From IMG/VR virus record IMGVR_UViG_3300007734_000642, positions 1 through 36,910 of that record: DNA of 36,910 nucleotides; one strand, given 5' to 3'. Positions 14,320 to 24,200 of the stretch are shown here, in pieces. Each line of letters opens with the position of its first letter. Position 1 is the stretch's first letter. The position numbers were made by a program, and so were the translations under genes. The notes beneath the pieces were generated by a model, which was given only the letters and a program-made list of their open reading frames with translations, was not told the DNA's origin and made no database searches. The stretch is from a virus.

Positions 14320-17319
14320 ATGCCTGACCTGCCTGACATCATATCGGTCGACGACGGCTTCAAGGGGGTGATCTCACGCCTTGATCCCGCGCAGTTGCCT
14401 CCCCAGTTTGTCAGCCAGGCCATCAACCGAGTATTTCAGGATCAGAACATTCGCAACCGCTGGGGCATCGTGCAGCCCAAGTGGGGCGGCAAGTGGAACC
14501 TGAACACCTTTTCGGCAACGGTCACATCTGGGTCGAATCAGGTGACGGTTGTGAGCGGCAGTCCGCCTCCAAACGGAACGATTGTATGCTCCGACAGCAG
14601 CGCCAATGTGCTGGTGTTCCCCAACGGAACTCGCTGCATCTCGGACACAAACAGCAACGCGATCCTGTCGTCTGCAGCCATCACGTTCACCGGTGGGCCG
14701 ACCAATCGGAACATCCAGTCCTACAACAACACCACGGCCTTCAACGACATTCTCGGTGTGCTGCCGTTCCGTGATCCGGACACCGGATACCAAGCTCTGA
14801 TCGTAGCCACCAACGAGGCCCGGACGTCAGACGGTGGGCAGGGCAGGATGTACCTTGTGCGACCCAATCAGTCGCACTTGGAAATTCCGCTCAACGGGCA
14901 CGATATCTACAGCCCAGTGCGTTTGATTCAGGCCACCAACTCGGTGGTCATGCTGCGCCCGGGGAATGCCCGGTACTACTTCACCGGAGCCGACGTCAAC
15001 ACCACCAACAACACTGTGACATTGAATGTCACACCCGACCTGCAGTCCGGTGATCGTGTTGTGGTTTTCCAGATCGGTACTGCTCCCAACCTGTGGACCT
15101 CATCTACATCCACCGGTCAGGGCTTCGGGATGTACGTCAACGTGAAGGCCGGCGGCGTCTGCACGCTGCACCTGTCGCAAGCCAGCGGCCAGCAGGGCAC
15201 CAGCCCAGTCACGCTCAAGACAGGCCTGACGTCATCGAACCGCTACTACTTTGAGCTGTCGAACAACACGACGGGCTACGATGTCACCCAGGGCATCAGC
15301 GACTTCTACAACGACGGCCTGCCGCTGATCATGGAGTCCTCGTACTCATCGGGGGCTCCGGTATCGGCTCTCGACAACGGTTTCAACCGGATTGCCGCGG
15401 TGAATGCCATCGTGGCCTCGTCCTCCGTAGAGGACACGATCACCGTCCCAAACCATCCGTTTGTTCCCGGCGATCAGGTGACGCTGTCGAATACGCAGAA
15501 TGGTGGTGCGACGGTAACCGACAAGATCTACTACGTTTACCCGAGCGATAAGAACTCGCTGAAGCTGTTCTCCGGACCCACCGAGGAGACCGACTCGCTG
15601 AACACCGCGAAGACGGCGATCATCACCGGAACGATTGCAGCACAGACTGCCACTGGAACCGCTGTGCTTTCCGGTGCAACCGTTGGTTCAATCACTCTTG
15701 GAATTGGTGGCGCTGGATACACTGCAGCGCCTGCCGTAACCATTGCTGCGCCGGGTGGTGGTGGAACCACTGCCACAGCCACTGCAATCGTTTCCAACGG
15801 AAAGGTCACCGGATTCACGATGACCAATGTTGGTTCAGGATACTCATCGGTTCCTTCCGTTAGCATTGCTGCCCCAACCTCCAGCGGCTACACCTCGCTC
15901 ACCATCGTCGACCAAGGTGCCGGCTATCTGACCGCACCGACTATTACGCTCAACGGTGGCGGAACGCTGGCTACGGCAACGGCTACGATTACCGACGGCA
16001 AGGTGACCGCGGTGACCATCGTCAATCCCGGCATCAACTACACGTCAGCCAGCGTCACGGCATCGCAGCCTTCGACTCTGGTCGACGTCACGTCCGACTC
16101 CATCACAGGCACGATCAAAAAGTCATCGGCCTCCGGCGCCAACGTGCCTGCAGGCCGTGAGGGCCTGTACTTCCAGAACCGCCTGCTGCTGCTCTACGGA
16201 CCCGACTACCTCGCAGTCTCCGACGTGCTGGATCCACTGCACTACCGCCCGATCTTAAACGAGTTCAAGCTGAACACCGGAGCCAACGACGCTGTGGTGG
16301 CCTTGTATCCGTTCAACACGACCACGCTGATCGTGTTCAAGGAGCGCAGCATTCTCGCTGTGGAGAACCTCTACGGCGACTTGTCCACCACCCGCCTCAC
16401 TGAGGTCACCCGTGAGTTTGGATGCGTCAGTCAGGCTTCTATCGCTTCCACAGGGTCGGATATCGTGTTCCTCAGTCAGCGCGGAGTCATCAGCCTCAAG
16501 CAGACCGAATTTGGTATAAGCCAGTCGGTTGTTCTCCCGCTGTCCGATCCTATTCAGGATGTCATCGAAGAGATCGACCAAGCCAACTGGAACAAGTCCT
16601 GCGCTGCTTACTACAACAATCGCTACATCCTGAGCGTGCCTGTCGAGGGAGGCAACGGGACCAACGAACGCACACTGGTCTACAACTTCCTGAACCAAGC
16701 GTGGGAAGGCTATTGGGAAGGCTCGCTGCTTGTCCCGCGGTACTACACCCGGGTGATCGTGGCCGGAACCGACACGCTGTGCTGGGCCGATGAAAGCGGA
16801 TTCATCCACAACTTCGACCTGAATGCGCTGCAGGACCGCACCCGTGTTGGAACCATCCAGCAGATTGCGACAACGGTCTACTTCCGCGGACACACCGGGG
16901 AGAACGATATTGATCACAAGCAGTGGACGGGCCTGCAGTTCGAGCTGTCATCCTGGAACCCGACCTACTCGATCACGGCCAACTTTGACGGCGTGAACGA
17001 GTCCTACACGGTGGCCACCAATGAAACCAAGAGCCGCACAGCGTACTACACCTATGGCTCGGGCACCTTTGCGACCAACAACTCCGGAAACAACTTCCTC
17101 GCTCCGTTCCGAGAAGACTACTCAACGCTTCCCGGTTTGCGGTGCAATACTTCCGGATTTAAGGCGGGAATCATGCAGTCTTTCTCGCAGAAGGCTCGCC
17201 TGCGTAGGCACTCCATTACCATGCAGCCAGTGGTCACCACTACCACCGGCGCGCTCAACATCCACTCGTTGAAGTCCATCGCCATTCCTTTCAGGCTCTA
17301 CGGCAAAACCGACGTCTAA
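14320..17319 (+). CDS. Tail nozzle/hub protein (tail tubular B-like)
   Basis: This is a 999-residue protein directly after the adaptor, as in many podoviruses. It is largely beta, with long stretches of Val, Thr, Ser and Gly. Residues about 455-590 hold several copies of a Gly-x-Gly-Tyr-x-x-x-Pro-x-Val/Ile pattern with Gly-Lys-Val-Thr turns, a repeat known from phage and surface structural proteins. The final third (RLLLLYGPDYLAVSD, FLSQRGVISL, YYNNRYILSVP) looks like the propeller-type body of nozzle proteins. It would form the hexameric tail tube end and the site where fibres attach. Assignment rests on length, order and general pattern. Confidence 0.75.
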   Translation: MPDLPDIISVDDGFKGVISRLDPAQLPPQFVSQAINRVFQDQNIRNRWGIVQPKWGGKWNLNTFSATVTSGSNQVTVVSGSPPPNGTIVCSDSSANVLVFPNGTRCISDTNSNAILSSAAITFTGGPTNRNIQSYNNTTAFNDILGVLPFRDPDTGYQALIVATNEARTSDGGQGRMYLVRPNQSHLEIPLNGHDIYSPVRLIQATNSVVMLRPGNARYYFTGADVNTTNNTVTLNVTPDLQSGDRVVVFQIGTAPNLWTSSTSTGQGFGMYVNVKAGGVCTLHLSQASGQQGTSPVTLKTGLTSSNRYYFELSNNTTGYDVTQGISDFYNDGLPLIMESSYSSGAPVSALDNGFNRIAAVNAIVASSSVEDTITVPNHPFVPGDQVTLSNTQNGGATVTDKIYYVYPSDKNSLKLFSGPTEETDSLNTAKTAIITGTIAAQTATGTAVLSGATVGSITLGIGGAGYTAAPAVTIAAPGGGGTTATATAIVSNGKVTGFTMTNVGSGYSSVPSVSIAAPTSSGYTSLTIVDQGAGYLTAPTITLNGGGTLATATATITDGKVTAVTIVNPGINYTSASVTASQPSTLVDVTSDSITGTIKKSSASGANVPAGREGLYFQNRLLLLYGPDYLAVSDVLDPLHYRPILNEFKLNTGANDAVVALYPFNTTTLIVFKERSILAVENLYGDLSTTRLTEVTREFGCVSQASIASTGSDIVFLSQRGVISLKQTEFGISQSVVLPLSDPIQDVIEEIDQANWNKSCAAYYNNRYILSVPVEGGNGTNERTLVYNFLNQAWEGYWEGSLLVPRYYTRVIVAGTDTLCWADESGFIHNFDLNALQDRTRVGTIQQIATTVYFRGHTGENDIDHKQWTGLQFELSSWNPTYSITANFDGVNESYTVATNETKSRTAYYTYGSGTFATNNSGNNFLAPFREDYSTLPGLRCNTSGFKAGIMQSFSQKARLRRHSITMQPVVTTTTGALNIHSLKSIAIPFRLYGKTDV

Positions 17320-17322
17320 CCT

Positions 17323-18291
17323 ATGCCACTCTTTGTCACAGTCACCCCGGGAACCACCGTCACGTCATCCACCACGCTGGATGCCAGCACGCTCAATCTG
17401 CTCGGTACGCCGAGCGTCGACGTCACGGGCACGGTCGATGGCGGTTCGCTGTCGATCAGCGCCGGATCCGTTCCGCTGACAGCATTAGCAGCGCAGAATG
17501 CCAGCACGCTCGTTGGCAATGCCAGCGGATCGTCAGCAAGTCCGACTGCACTCACGTCCACCGATCTGACGTTCTCCACCGGCACTGTGAACATTGGCAC
17601 CGGAGCGGTGACCACGGCCAAGCTGGCAGACTCCTCGTCATCCGCTACCGGAGTCACCTACGCCAAGATCCAGCACGTCACCGATGCGCGGTTGATCGGT
17701 CGGTCTGCTGGATCCAATGGCATTCCGCAGGAGATTTCCGTCGGATCCAACCTGACGCTTGCAAGCGGAACGCTGAATGCGTTGAGGCCTGCGATTGCTT
17801 CAACGACCGTCCTTGGTACATCTGGATATGCTGTTCCAGACAACAGGTCGACTCCTCAAGAAATCACCGCTCTCACCACATCAATAACAACGCAGCAGGC
17901 ATCTTCAAAAGTACTGGTTACGTTTAACATATCGTATTCCATTTATGCTTTTAATTCGGATACCAGCAAATATGCGTTTATTCTCACAAGATCCACTGGA
18001 GGTGGCGGAGATGTTGAGATTTCTGTTCCATCAAGCCCTTTGTCTGGTCAAGTGTATGGAATAAAGGCTCTTGATCCGTACTTTTACAATACTCAACAAA
18101 ACACCGCCTGTATCCAATTCCTTGATTCACCGGGATCTGCCGCTGCTTTTACGTATAAGCTCAAGATTTACGGAAGCACCGCAATACCTTCTACATCAAC
18201 TACTGGTTTCTTTATAAACAGATCAACTGGTGATGCGAGTTCTGCTACACGCGCAACCTCTCAGGTGATCCTTCAAGAGATCCTCGTTTGA
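17323..18291 (+). CDS. Second tail fibre or spike protein
   Basis: This is a 322-residue protein with a Ser/Thr/Gly-rich repetitive N-terminal half (SADLT-type strands, TTAKLAD, RLIGRSAGSNG) typical of fibre shafts, and a distinct C-terminal domain from about residue 175 that likely forms the tip. Base composition breaks inside the gene: 38 of 60 bases are G or C at 17341-17400, but 23 of 60 and 21 of 60 in the two blocks covering 17881-18000. That pattern suits a receptor-binding tip acquired separately. Its stop overlaps the next gene's TTG start by 3 nt. Confidence 0.75.
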   Translation: MPLFVTVTPGTTVTSSTTLDASTLNLLGTPSVDVTGTVDGGSLSISAGSVPLTALAAQNASTLVGNASGSSASPTALTSTDLTFSTGTVNIGTGAVTTAKLADSSSSATGVTYAKIQHVTDARLIGRSAGSNGIPQEISVGSNLTLASGTLNALRPAIASTTVLGTSGYAVPDNRSTPQEITALTTSITTQQASSKVLVTFNISYSIYAFNSDTSKYAFILTRSTGGGGDVEISVPSSPLSGQVYGIKALDPYFYNTQQNTACIQFLDSPGSAAAFTYKLKIYGSTAIPSTSTTGFFINRSTGDASSATRATSQVILQEILV

Positions 18292-18692
18292 TCAACCAGA
18301 TCACAGACTACCTGCTCCGCAAGCTCCCCGACAGCTTCAAAGGCTGGACTCGGGAGGCTGTGGAGGACTACGTGCTGTTCCATGTACAGCAGGGTACGCT
18401 CAAGATCGCCACTCAGGACGATCAGGTGGTTGCCGTGCTGGTAGGCTGGCGTCAGATGGGTCCGGAGCCTAAGCCATGGACGTGGCAGGCCAGCGACCCC
18501 AATGGCGACCACTGGTACTGGCACCAGTTCGCTGCCGACTGCGCGGTATTCGCAATGGCAGTGGCGGCTAAGTTCTTTCACGACCGACCGGAGGCTGCAA
18601 TCCTCCCGGCCATCGGCTACCGAAACGGCAAACTGACCACCTACAAGAAAGGCTCGATGCCGATCTATCGGGTGGCCTCCAAAATGATATGA
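18288..18692 (+). CDS. GNAT-like phage protein
   Basis: This is a 134-residue protein probably starting at TTG 18288, which overlaps the fibre stop. No ATG or GTG occurs early in the frame. It begins with INQITDYLLRKLPDSF and later has HWYWHQFAADCAVFAMAVAAKFF and GYRNGKLTTYKKG. I read this as the short, degenerate acetyltransferase-like proteins that often sit beside podovirus ejection-protein genes; no acetyl-CoA loop is clear. Activity is unproven and a purely structural role is possible. It overlaps the next gene by 4 nt. Confidence 0.62.
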   Translation: MINQITDYLLRKLPDSFKGWTREAVEDYVLFHVQQGTLKIATQDDQVVAVLVGWRQMGPEPKPWTWQASDPNGDHWYWHQFAADCAVFAMAVAAKFFHDRPEAAILPAIGYRNGKLTTYKKGSMPIYRVASKMI

Positions 18693-19531
18693 CAGTCGAC
18701 GCACCAGCACCACGCAACTACGCTCAGGAGACTGCGGACACGCTCCGCACCCAGCTCCAACTGGCTCCGGAGAAGTACGCCGCGGAAGCCCAGTTTGCGC
18801 CCAAGTACCAAGCGCTGCAGTTGGACCTGTTGCGACAGGCCACACCGGAGTTGCTGAAGATGTACAAGGAGCAGATCGCGCCCACGATGGGCGAGGTCGA
18901 GGCAGCCGCACGTTCCCGATCCCGGGCTGGCGACATTGCCGACATTGCCATGCTCGGGCCTCAAGCTCGTGCCGCTATTCAGGGCTTTGCGCCAGAGCAG
19001 ACTCAGATCGCTGACATTCTCGCTCGCAACGCTACTTCCAGCCTGTTGGCCGGCAGCCAGTTGACGCCCGAGCAGCAGCGCATGGCGCAGCAGCAAGCTC
19101 GTATGGCTTCATCTGCCCGTGGTATTGCCCAGAGCCCGAATGCACAGTTGCAGGAGGCATTGCGCTCGCAAATGGTTGCGTCTGGTATACAGCAGCAACG
19201 CCAGCAGCAGGCCATGGGCGCACTGCAGGCAGGTCAGGGCGTCTACGGCGACGTGTTCCAGCAGGTCTTGGGACGCCCGTCGCAGGCCTTCGCAGGCTCT
19301 CAGGGATTCCTCGGGCAGGCTCAGGGATTCAATCCCGGCCAGTTGTTTAATCCGGAGAGCGCTTACGCCCAGAACCTATTTGCAGGCAATCAGCAGACTC
19401 AAATGGCGGCCAATGCTGCCGGTGCATCGGCCACATCCGGTCTCATCGGTGCTGGCCTTGGTGCATTGGGAAGCATTGGAGGAGGCTTTGCTCAAGGCTA
19501 CGGCAGGGGCATGGCTGGTCGCGGCACGTAA
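18689..19531 (+). CDS. Internal virion (DNA ejection) protein 1
   Basis: This is a 280-residue protein rich in Gln and Ala. It is mostly helical, with long polar helices (about 5-70 and 105-185) and a Gly/Ala-rich hydrophobic C-terminus (SGLIGAGLGALGSIGGGFAQGYG). This composition and its place before two larger helical proteins fit the podovirus ejection set, whose members leave the capsid first and form a channel across the cell envelope. No enzyme motif is present. It starts by a 4-nt ATGA overlap on the GNAT-like gene. Confidence 0.7.
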   Translation: MTVDAPAPRNYAQETADTLRTQLQLAPEKYAAEAQFAPKYQALQLDLLRQATPELLKMYKEQIAPTMGEVEAAARSRSRAGDIADIAMLGPQARAAIQGFAPEQTQIADILARNATSSLLAGSQLTPEQQRMAQQQARMASSARGIAQSPNAQLQEALRSQMVASGIQQQRQQQAMGALQAGQGVYGDVFQQVLGRPSQAFAGSQGFLGQAQGFNPGQLFNPESAYAQNLFAGNQQTQMAANAAGASATSGLIGAGLGALGSIGGGFAQGYGRGMAGRGT

Positions 19532-19543
19532 TTCTTAAACCAT

Positions 19544-21244
19544 ATGGCACAATACGGCTATTCAGCAGGCTACCAAGGCGGCGGACCTTCTGCCGTGCCT
19601 TCCGGATTCATTGAGTCCTACGCTCAGGCTGGGCGCAATATCGGCGCTGGTATCCAGCAGATCGGTAATGCCATTGGCGAGTCGCTGGCTCGGTATGGGC
19701 AGAATAAGGCTGAGAGCGAGTTCCTCACGCAGCGCTTGGAATCGCTGGCTCCGTACCTGCAGAGCATGGCCCAGTCCGGCAACGTGATGGACGAGCGCAG
19801 CCCTGAGTCGAAGATCCTAGGCGACATCAAGAAGTTTGGAACGATGTCGACACCGCAAAAGAAAGCCGCGCTGCTCAATGCCGAGTTCTTCTTGGATCGT
19901 GCTGATAAACAGCGTGCTCGGGAGCTGACTGACGAGGCCACCCGCCAGCAGTTGGCGTTGGGTGCAATGCAGTTGGAAGACGCTGCCAATAAGCGCAAGC
20001 AACAGAACATCCTCACCGAGGCTATCCGATACGGCCTAGAACAGCCCACCACGACCACGCAGATGCAGCAGGTCACCGATACGATTGAGTTCCCGCCGAT
20101 GCCGGGTGTATCGACTCCTGCCGTTCAGGCTACGCCATCTCAGGCCGAAGCTACCGCTGCCCGATACTTCATGGGTAGATACGGTCAGGCTGCTCAGGAT
20201 CTTGCCAGATACGGCACAGACCTCGGACGACAGGCAAATGCATTGAACGTGTCGCAAATCCCTAGATTTACTGGCCCAATTTCACTTGGTCAGGAAGATC
20301 CTGCGGCGTACCTCAGTCAGCAGTTTGAGTCTCCAATTCAAGCTGCCGCTCGCGCTGAAGCCAACACCCGTCTCAAGCAGCAGCAGCTTGCCGAGTCTCA
20401 AGCGGCTATGCAGCAGGCCGGAATCATGTCGCGCTCTCCTGCGTTGCAGACGATTGCTCCGCGCATCCTACAGCCCGAGCAGCAGGCGCAGCCTATCCAG
20501 CAGCCTCCTGAGACGATCACGCGCAATGTTCCGACAGAGGTTCCGATCAGCTACGAGGATCAGTCAAAGAAGCTGACTCAGTACCTGATACAGCAGGGAG
20601 CCACACCGGAGACGATTGCAATGGTTCCGCAGATTCTTGAGAGGGTTGGTCAGCGCAGGCCGACTACTGTCGAGCAGGTTGGTGGTATTGGGTCTGTCGT
20701 AAGATTCGGAGACAAGGAGCAGTTTGTTCCTGCAAAGGAAGCGAATCTGGACAACATCCTGAAGGTGCGCGGTCTCACCGTCGATTTCCCTGAGTTCAAA
20801 GGCACCGCTCCCACAGAAGCTGAGGCCGCAAAGTTCCGCGATCAGTATTCCAACGTGCTTGAAAGTCGACAGGCAATTGCTGACCTATTGGAAATTGCAA
20901 AAATGGGTACTGCTATGCAGCAGACTCCCGAGGTGAGGGCGAAAGCTAACTCATTGGCCGCAGGTCTTCGAGGAGTTGAGCGTATCAACATCATTGGTCC
21001 CGGAACCATAACTCCTGAGGATTTCAAGCTGTTGGAAAGCGTGATTCCGAATCCGACCGCAATCTTCTCAATGAAGAAGTCAAACATTCAGGCGTTTGAA
21101 ACCATGCTTCAAAAGTCAGCGAGGGCTATTGAATCGAAGGCAAAGGCTATTGGTCTTAAGGTGGTTCAACCTGAAAAACAATCTGTTGCTGGGCCTTCTG
21201 GTAGTTTTCTTAAATGGAACCCGGTTTCCCAAAAGCTCGAATAA
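19544..21244 (+). CDS. Internal virion (DNA ejection) protein 2
   Basis: This is a 566-residue protein with a flexible Gly/Tyr-rich start, long Gln/Ala/Glu helices (about 20-150 and 255-300) and a more ordered C-terminal third. No catalytic motif is seen. Length, helix content and position between ejection protein 1 and the 2032-residue protein suggest a middle member of the ejection complex. The ATG follows TTAAACCAT with no Shine-Dalgarno site. Its stop is 3 nt before the giant gene. Confidence 0.7.
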   Translation: MAQYGYSAGYQGGGPSAVPSGFIESYAQAGRNIGAGIQQIGNAIGESLARYGQNKAESEFLTQRLESLAPYLQSMAQSGNVMDERSPESKILGDIKKFGTMSTPQKKAALLNAEFFLDRADKQRARELTDEATRQQLALGAMQLEDAANKRKQQNILTEAIRYGLEQPTTTTQMQQVTDTIEFPPMPGVSTPAVQATPSQAEATAARYFMGRYGQAAQDLARYGTDLGRQANALNVSQIPRFTGPISLGQEDPAAYLSQQFESPIQAAARAEANTRLKQQQLAESQAAMQQAGIMSRSPALQTIAPRILQPEQQAQPIQQPPETITRNVPTEVPISYEDQSKKLTQYLIQQGATPETIAMVPQILERVGQRRPTTVEQVGGIGSVVRFGDKEQFVPAKEANLDNILKVRGLTVDFPEFKGTAPTEAEAAKFRDQYSNVLESRQAIADLLEIAKMGTAMQQTPEVRAKANSLAAGLRGVERINIIGPGTITPEDFKLLESVIPNPTAIFSMKKSNIQAFETMLQKSARAIESKAKAIGLKVVQPEKQSVAGPSGSFLKWNPVSQKLE

Positions 21245-21247
21245 TCT

Positions 21248-24200
21248 ATGCCATATCAGGTGCAGGTCGGTGCTCAGGTTGTCGAGTTTCCTGACTCGGT
21301 CAGCCAAAACGAAGCGCAACGCATTCTTGCCGACCAGTTCCCGGCTACCGGCGAGGACATTGCAGGCGCAATGCAGGACCCTGCTTTCACGCCAACGCAG
21401 GCAGACTACCTGAAATACGAGGAGTACTCCAAGAACAAGCAGACCGACTGGATCAACACCGCCGCTCAAGCCGCAGATGCTGCCATTGGAATGATCAGTG
21501 GCGCTGTTTCTCAAGGCGCTCAAGGAGCAGCAGCAAACCCCCTGAACTACCTTGAGGGATTCGCTCAAGGCACTCGCCAGCTCTACGGGCTTGCTGCTCA
21601 GTCGCAGGATCCATCGTCACCGCTTTTCAAGTTCAAGGATCTGGTTGCAGGCACAGGCACACCGGAGTCGCGCTACCAGCAGTTCCTTGAGGCCCGAGAC
21701 TTCGCCAACACCACCGCCCGACTGGAACGTGGTGAAGAAGGCATAGTTGTTCCGCCCGAGTACACCAATCCGGAGTACGTACAGGGAGTCTCAATGATTC
21801 TTGACCCGACGCTGTTCGTACCCGGCGTTGGTGAAATCCTTGGAACAGGCAAACTCGCCACCCGCGCAGTCGGCAAAGGCACTCAACTCGCAGGACGGGC
21901 CATTGCAGGCGCTGCAAGGCCATTGGAGCGCGTTGCTGGTGCTGCCGAGCGTATGACAGCGGAAGCGCTTGGAATGGCTCCTGAAGCGCTCCGTAATACC
22001 GCGGCGACTGCCGGTATCGCCGGCGCTCTCGGTATTGCACCGGAGGCCGCTGCCTTCGCTGCTATCCCTGCCGGTATCCGTACCGCACGCGAGGCTGGCG
22101 AGGCGCTGGCCCGTGCCGGCGAGAACCTGATGACCCAGCCTTCGCGCATCGGGCCTCTGGAGGCTATCGGGGCTGCCCCGGGAGCCAACCTGCGCCAGCG
22201 TATGCTCGGTGTGGTCGGGCAGTACGGCGGTGACGCTGCCTTGGATGCCTCACTCAGGGGGCTTGCCGGAGGAATTGAAGGTGGTGCCATTGGTGCAGGC
22301 TTGGGCTATTTGTCCGGCGGTGAAGAGGGGGCTGCTGCAGGCCTCGGTTCTGGCGCTGTGCAGGGCGCAGCCGGTGCTCTCGGTGGACGTGCTTTCGATA
22401 AGTTGACTGGAAAAGCTGCTAAGGAGGCCCGTGCAGGCGACTTGGGGCGCTTCATTGATGCCCAACAGGACCCGACTACCAAGGAACTATTCCAACGGGT
22501 GCGCGACACGCACGGTGTGGATGCTGCCTCGGCGCTGATGGATCTGCAGGGGTTGGTCCGAGGCAAGTTCGGGGATGTCGACATCCTCTATCGTTCAAAC
22601 GCTCAGATGGCCGAAAAGTTCGGCAACAACATCCGTGGCGTGCAGTTTGAGCAAGCTGAACGGCCTACCATATTCATCAACGCAGACATCATCGGTAAAG
22701 GCACCGGGGATGGCCCGCTCTACACGCTCGGCCATGAGCTATTCCACGCTCTTGAGAAGACAACCCAGCTCAATGGTGGTGCCACCGAGATCAAGGATGC
22801 TCTTGTCGGACGCTGGGTTCAGGAAGGAGACATCACTCGCAAGCTGGCCGAAGGCGCATTCAATGACGCCGAGATTGAGGCACGCTTCAACGAGTACCGC
22901 GACAAGCTGGCTGCAGGTAGCGCGGAACGTGCTGATCAGCTCGCCCAGTACGACACCATCGACAAGAAGGCAGGCTATGTGGCCTCTGAGCTGGCTGCGG
23001 AGCACTTCGCTGGGCTTCTAGCCGGTCAGAAGCCTGACGCACTGCTGAAGGGGTTCACCGGAGTCACCCGGCAGTTGCTGGACGCCGCTCTGACTCAGAA
23101 CGCCAGCCGGGCTCTGGCTGATGCCGCGGCAACGATTGAGCGCACGTTTGGAGTCAAGCCCACCGACTCGGTGCTGTTCCCGGATCTGAAGCAGGCCTCG
23201 CCACAGGTGAACGCCATGCTGCGCGACCTGTTGCGTGCCCGGCGCAAGCTGGACGAGCGCATCACCATGGAGAACGAAGGCCCGGGCAAGGTTCTGAAGC
23301 CGCAGGATGTCTCCAATCCGATTGCCGCCAAGCAGTTGGTCGACCTCGGTGTGGCTGAGAAGATGCCCGACGGCAGCGTCAGGAACCTATCAGACGAGGA
23401 GATCCGGGTCCGTGAGGAGAAGGACACCACGGCGCTCAGAACGATCCTAGAAGGCGTTCCTGGAGCCCGCGTTGTCGATGGCGAGATCCAAGGCCGGTTC
23501 AGCCCGCAGCAGTTGTCTGCCATTGAGCAGTCCCAGGCAGTCAGCAGCCGGATGAAGGACAAGATCAGGGCTGTCAACGCGGCCATGGACGCCGGCAACA
23601 GCATCTTCCTGAACTACGGTGCAGCCACCCGCCGGGTGAAGAACCGGCTGACCGGCAAGTTCACCAGCAAGTACAACAGCGGCATCCGCCTATCCCAGCG
23701 CGAGGTGCTGCCGTACAGTTTCTATCTGTCCAAGGCCGACAACCCGGTCATCAAGGCCATCGACATCAGCAAGATCCGCGGCGCCCTGGACAAGCTGACG
23801 GCACCCGACGGCGGTGTGGCTGCCGGCCTGTGGGACAATGTCGACGGGTTCATGTCGGACCTAGCAGCGTACTTCACCAACCTGGATGCCGGGGAGGGTG
23901 CCCGCCGGTCTGCCGAGATCTTTGGTCTGGAGAAGGCAAAGTTCCTCGGTGACTTTGTAAACGAGCAAGAGAAGGGCGGGCGCAAGTTCGTGCGCGACTT
24001 CCGCTTGGACCGCATCGGTTCGACAGCCCCGATGGACTTCCGCGCCCGTATCTCGGAGGACGCAATCCAGAAGTCCAAGATGCGCTGGATGCCTGCGGAG
24101 ACCGTTGGCGACAAGTCGGTCATCAACTCCGAGGAAGGCTACCGCATCATCAGCGGCGCCAAGCACAAGCTCTACGGTCCCGACGGCAAGCTGATCGGGA

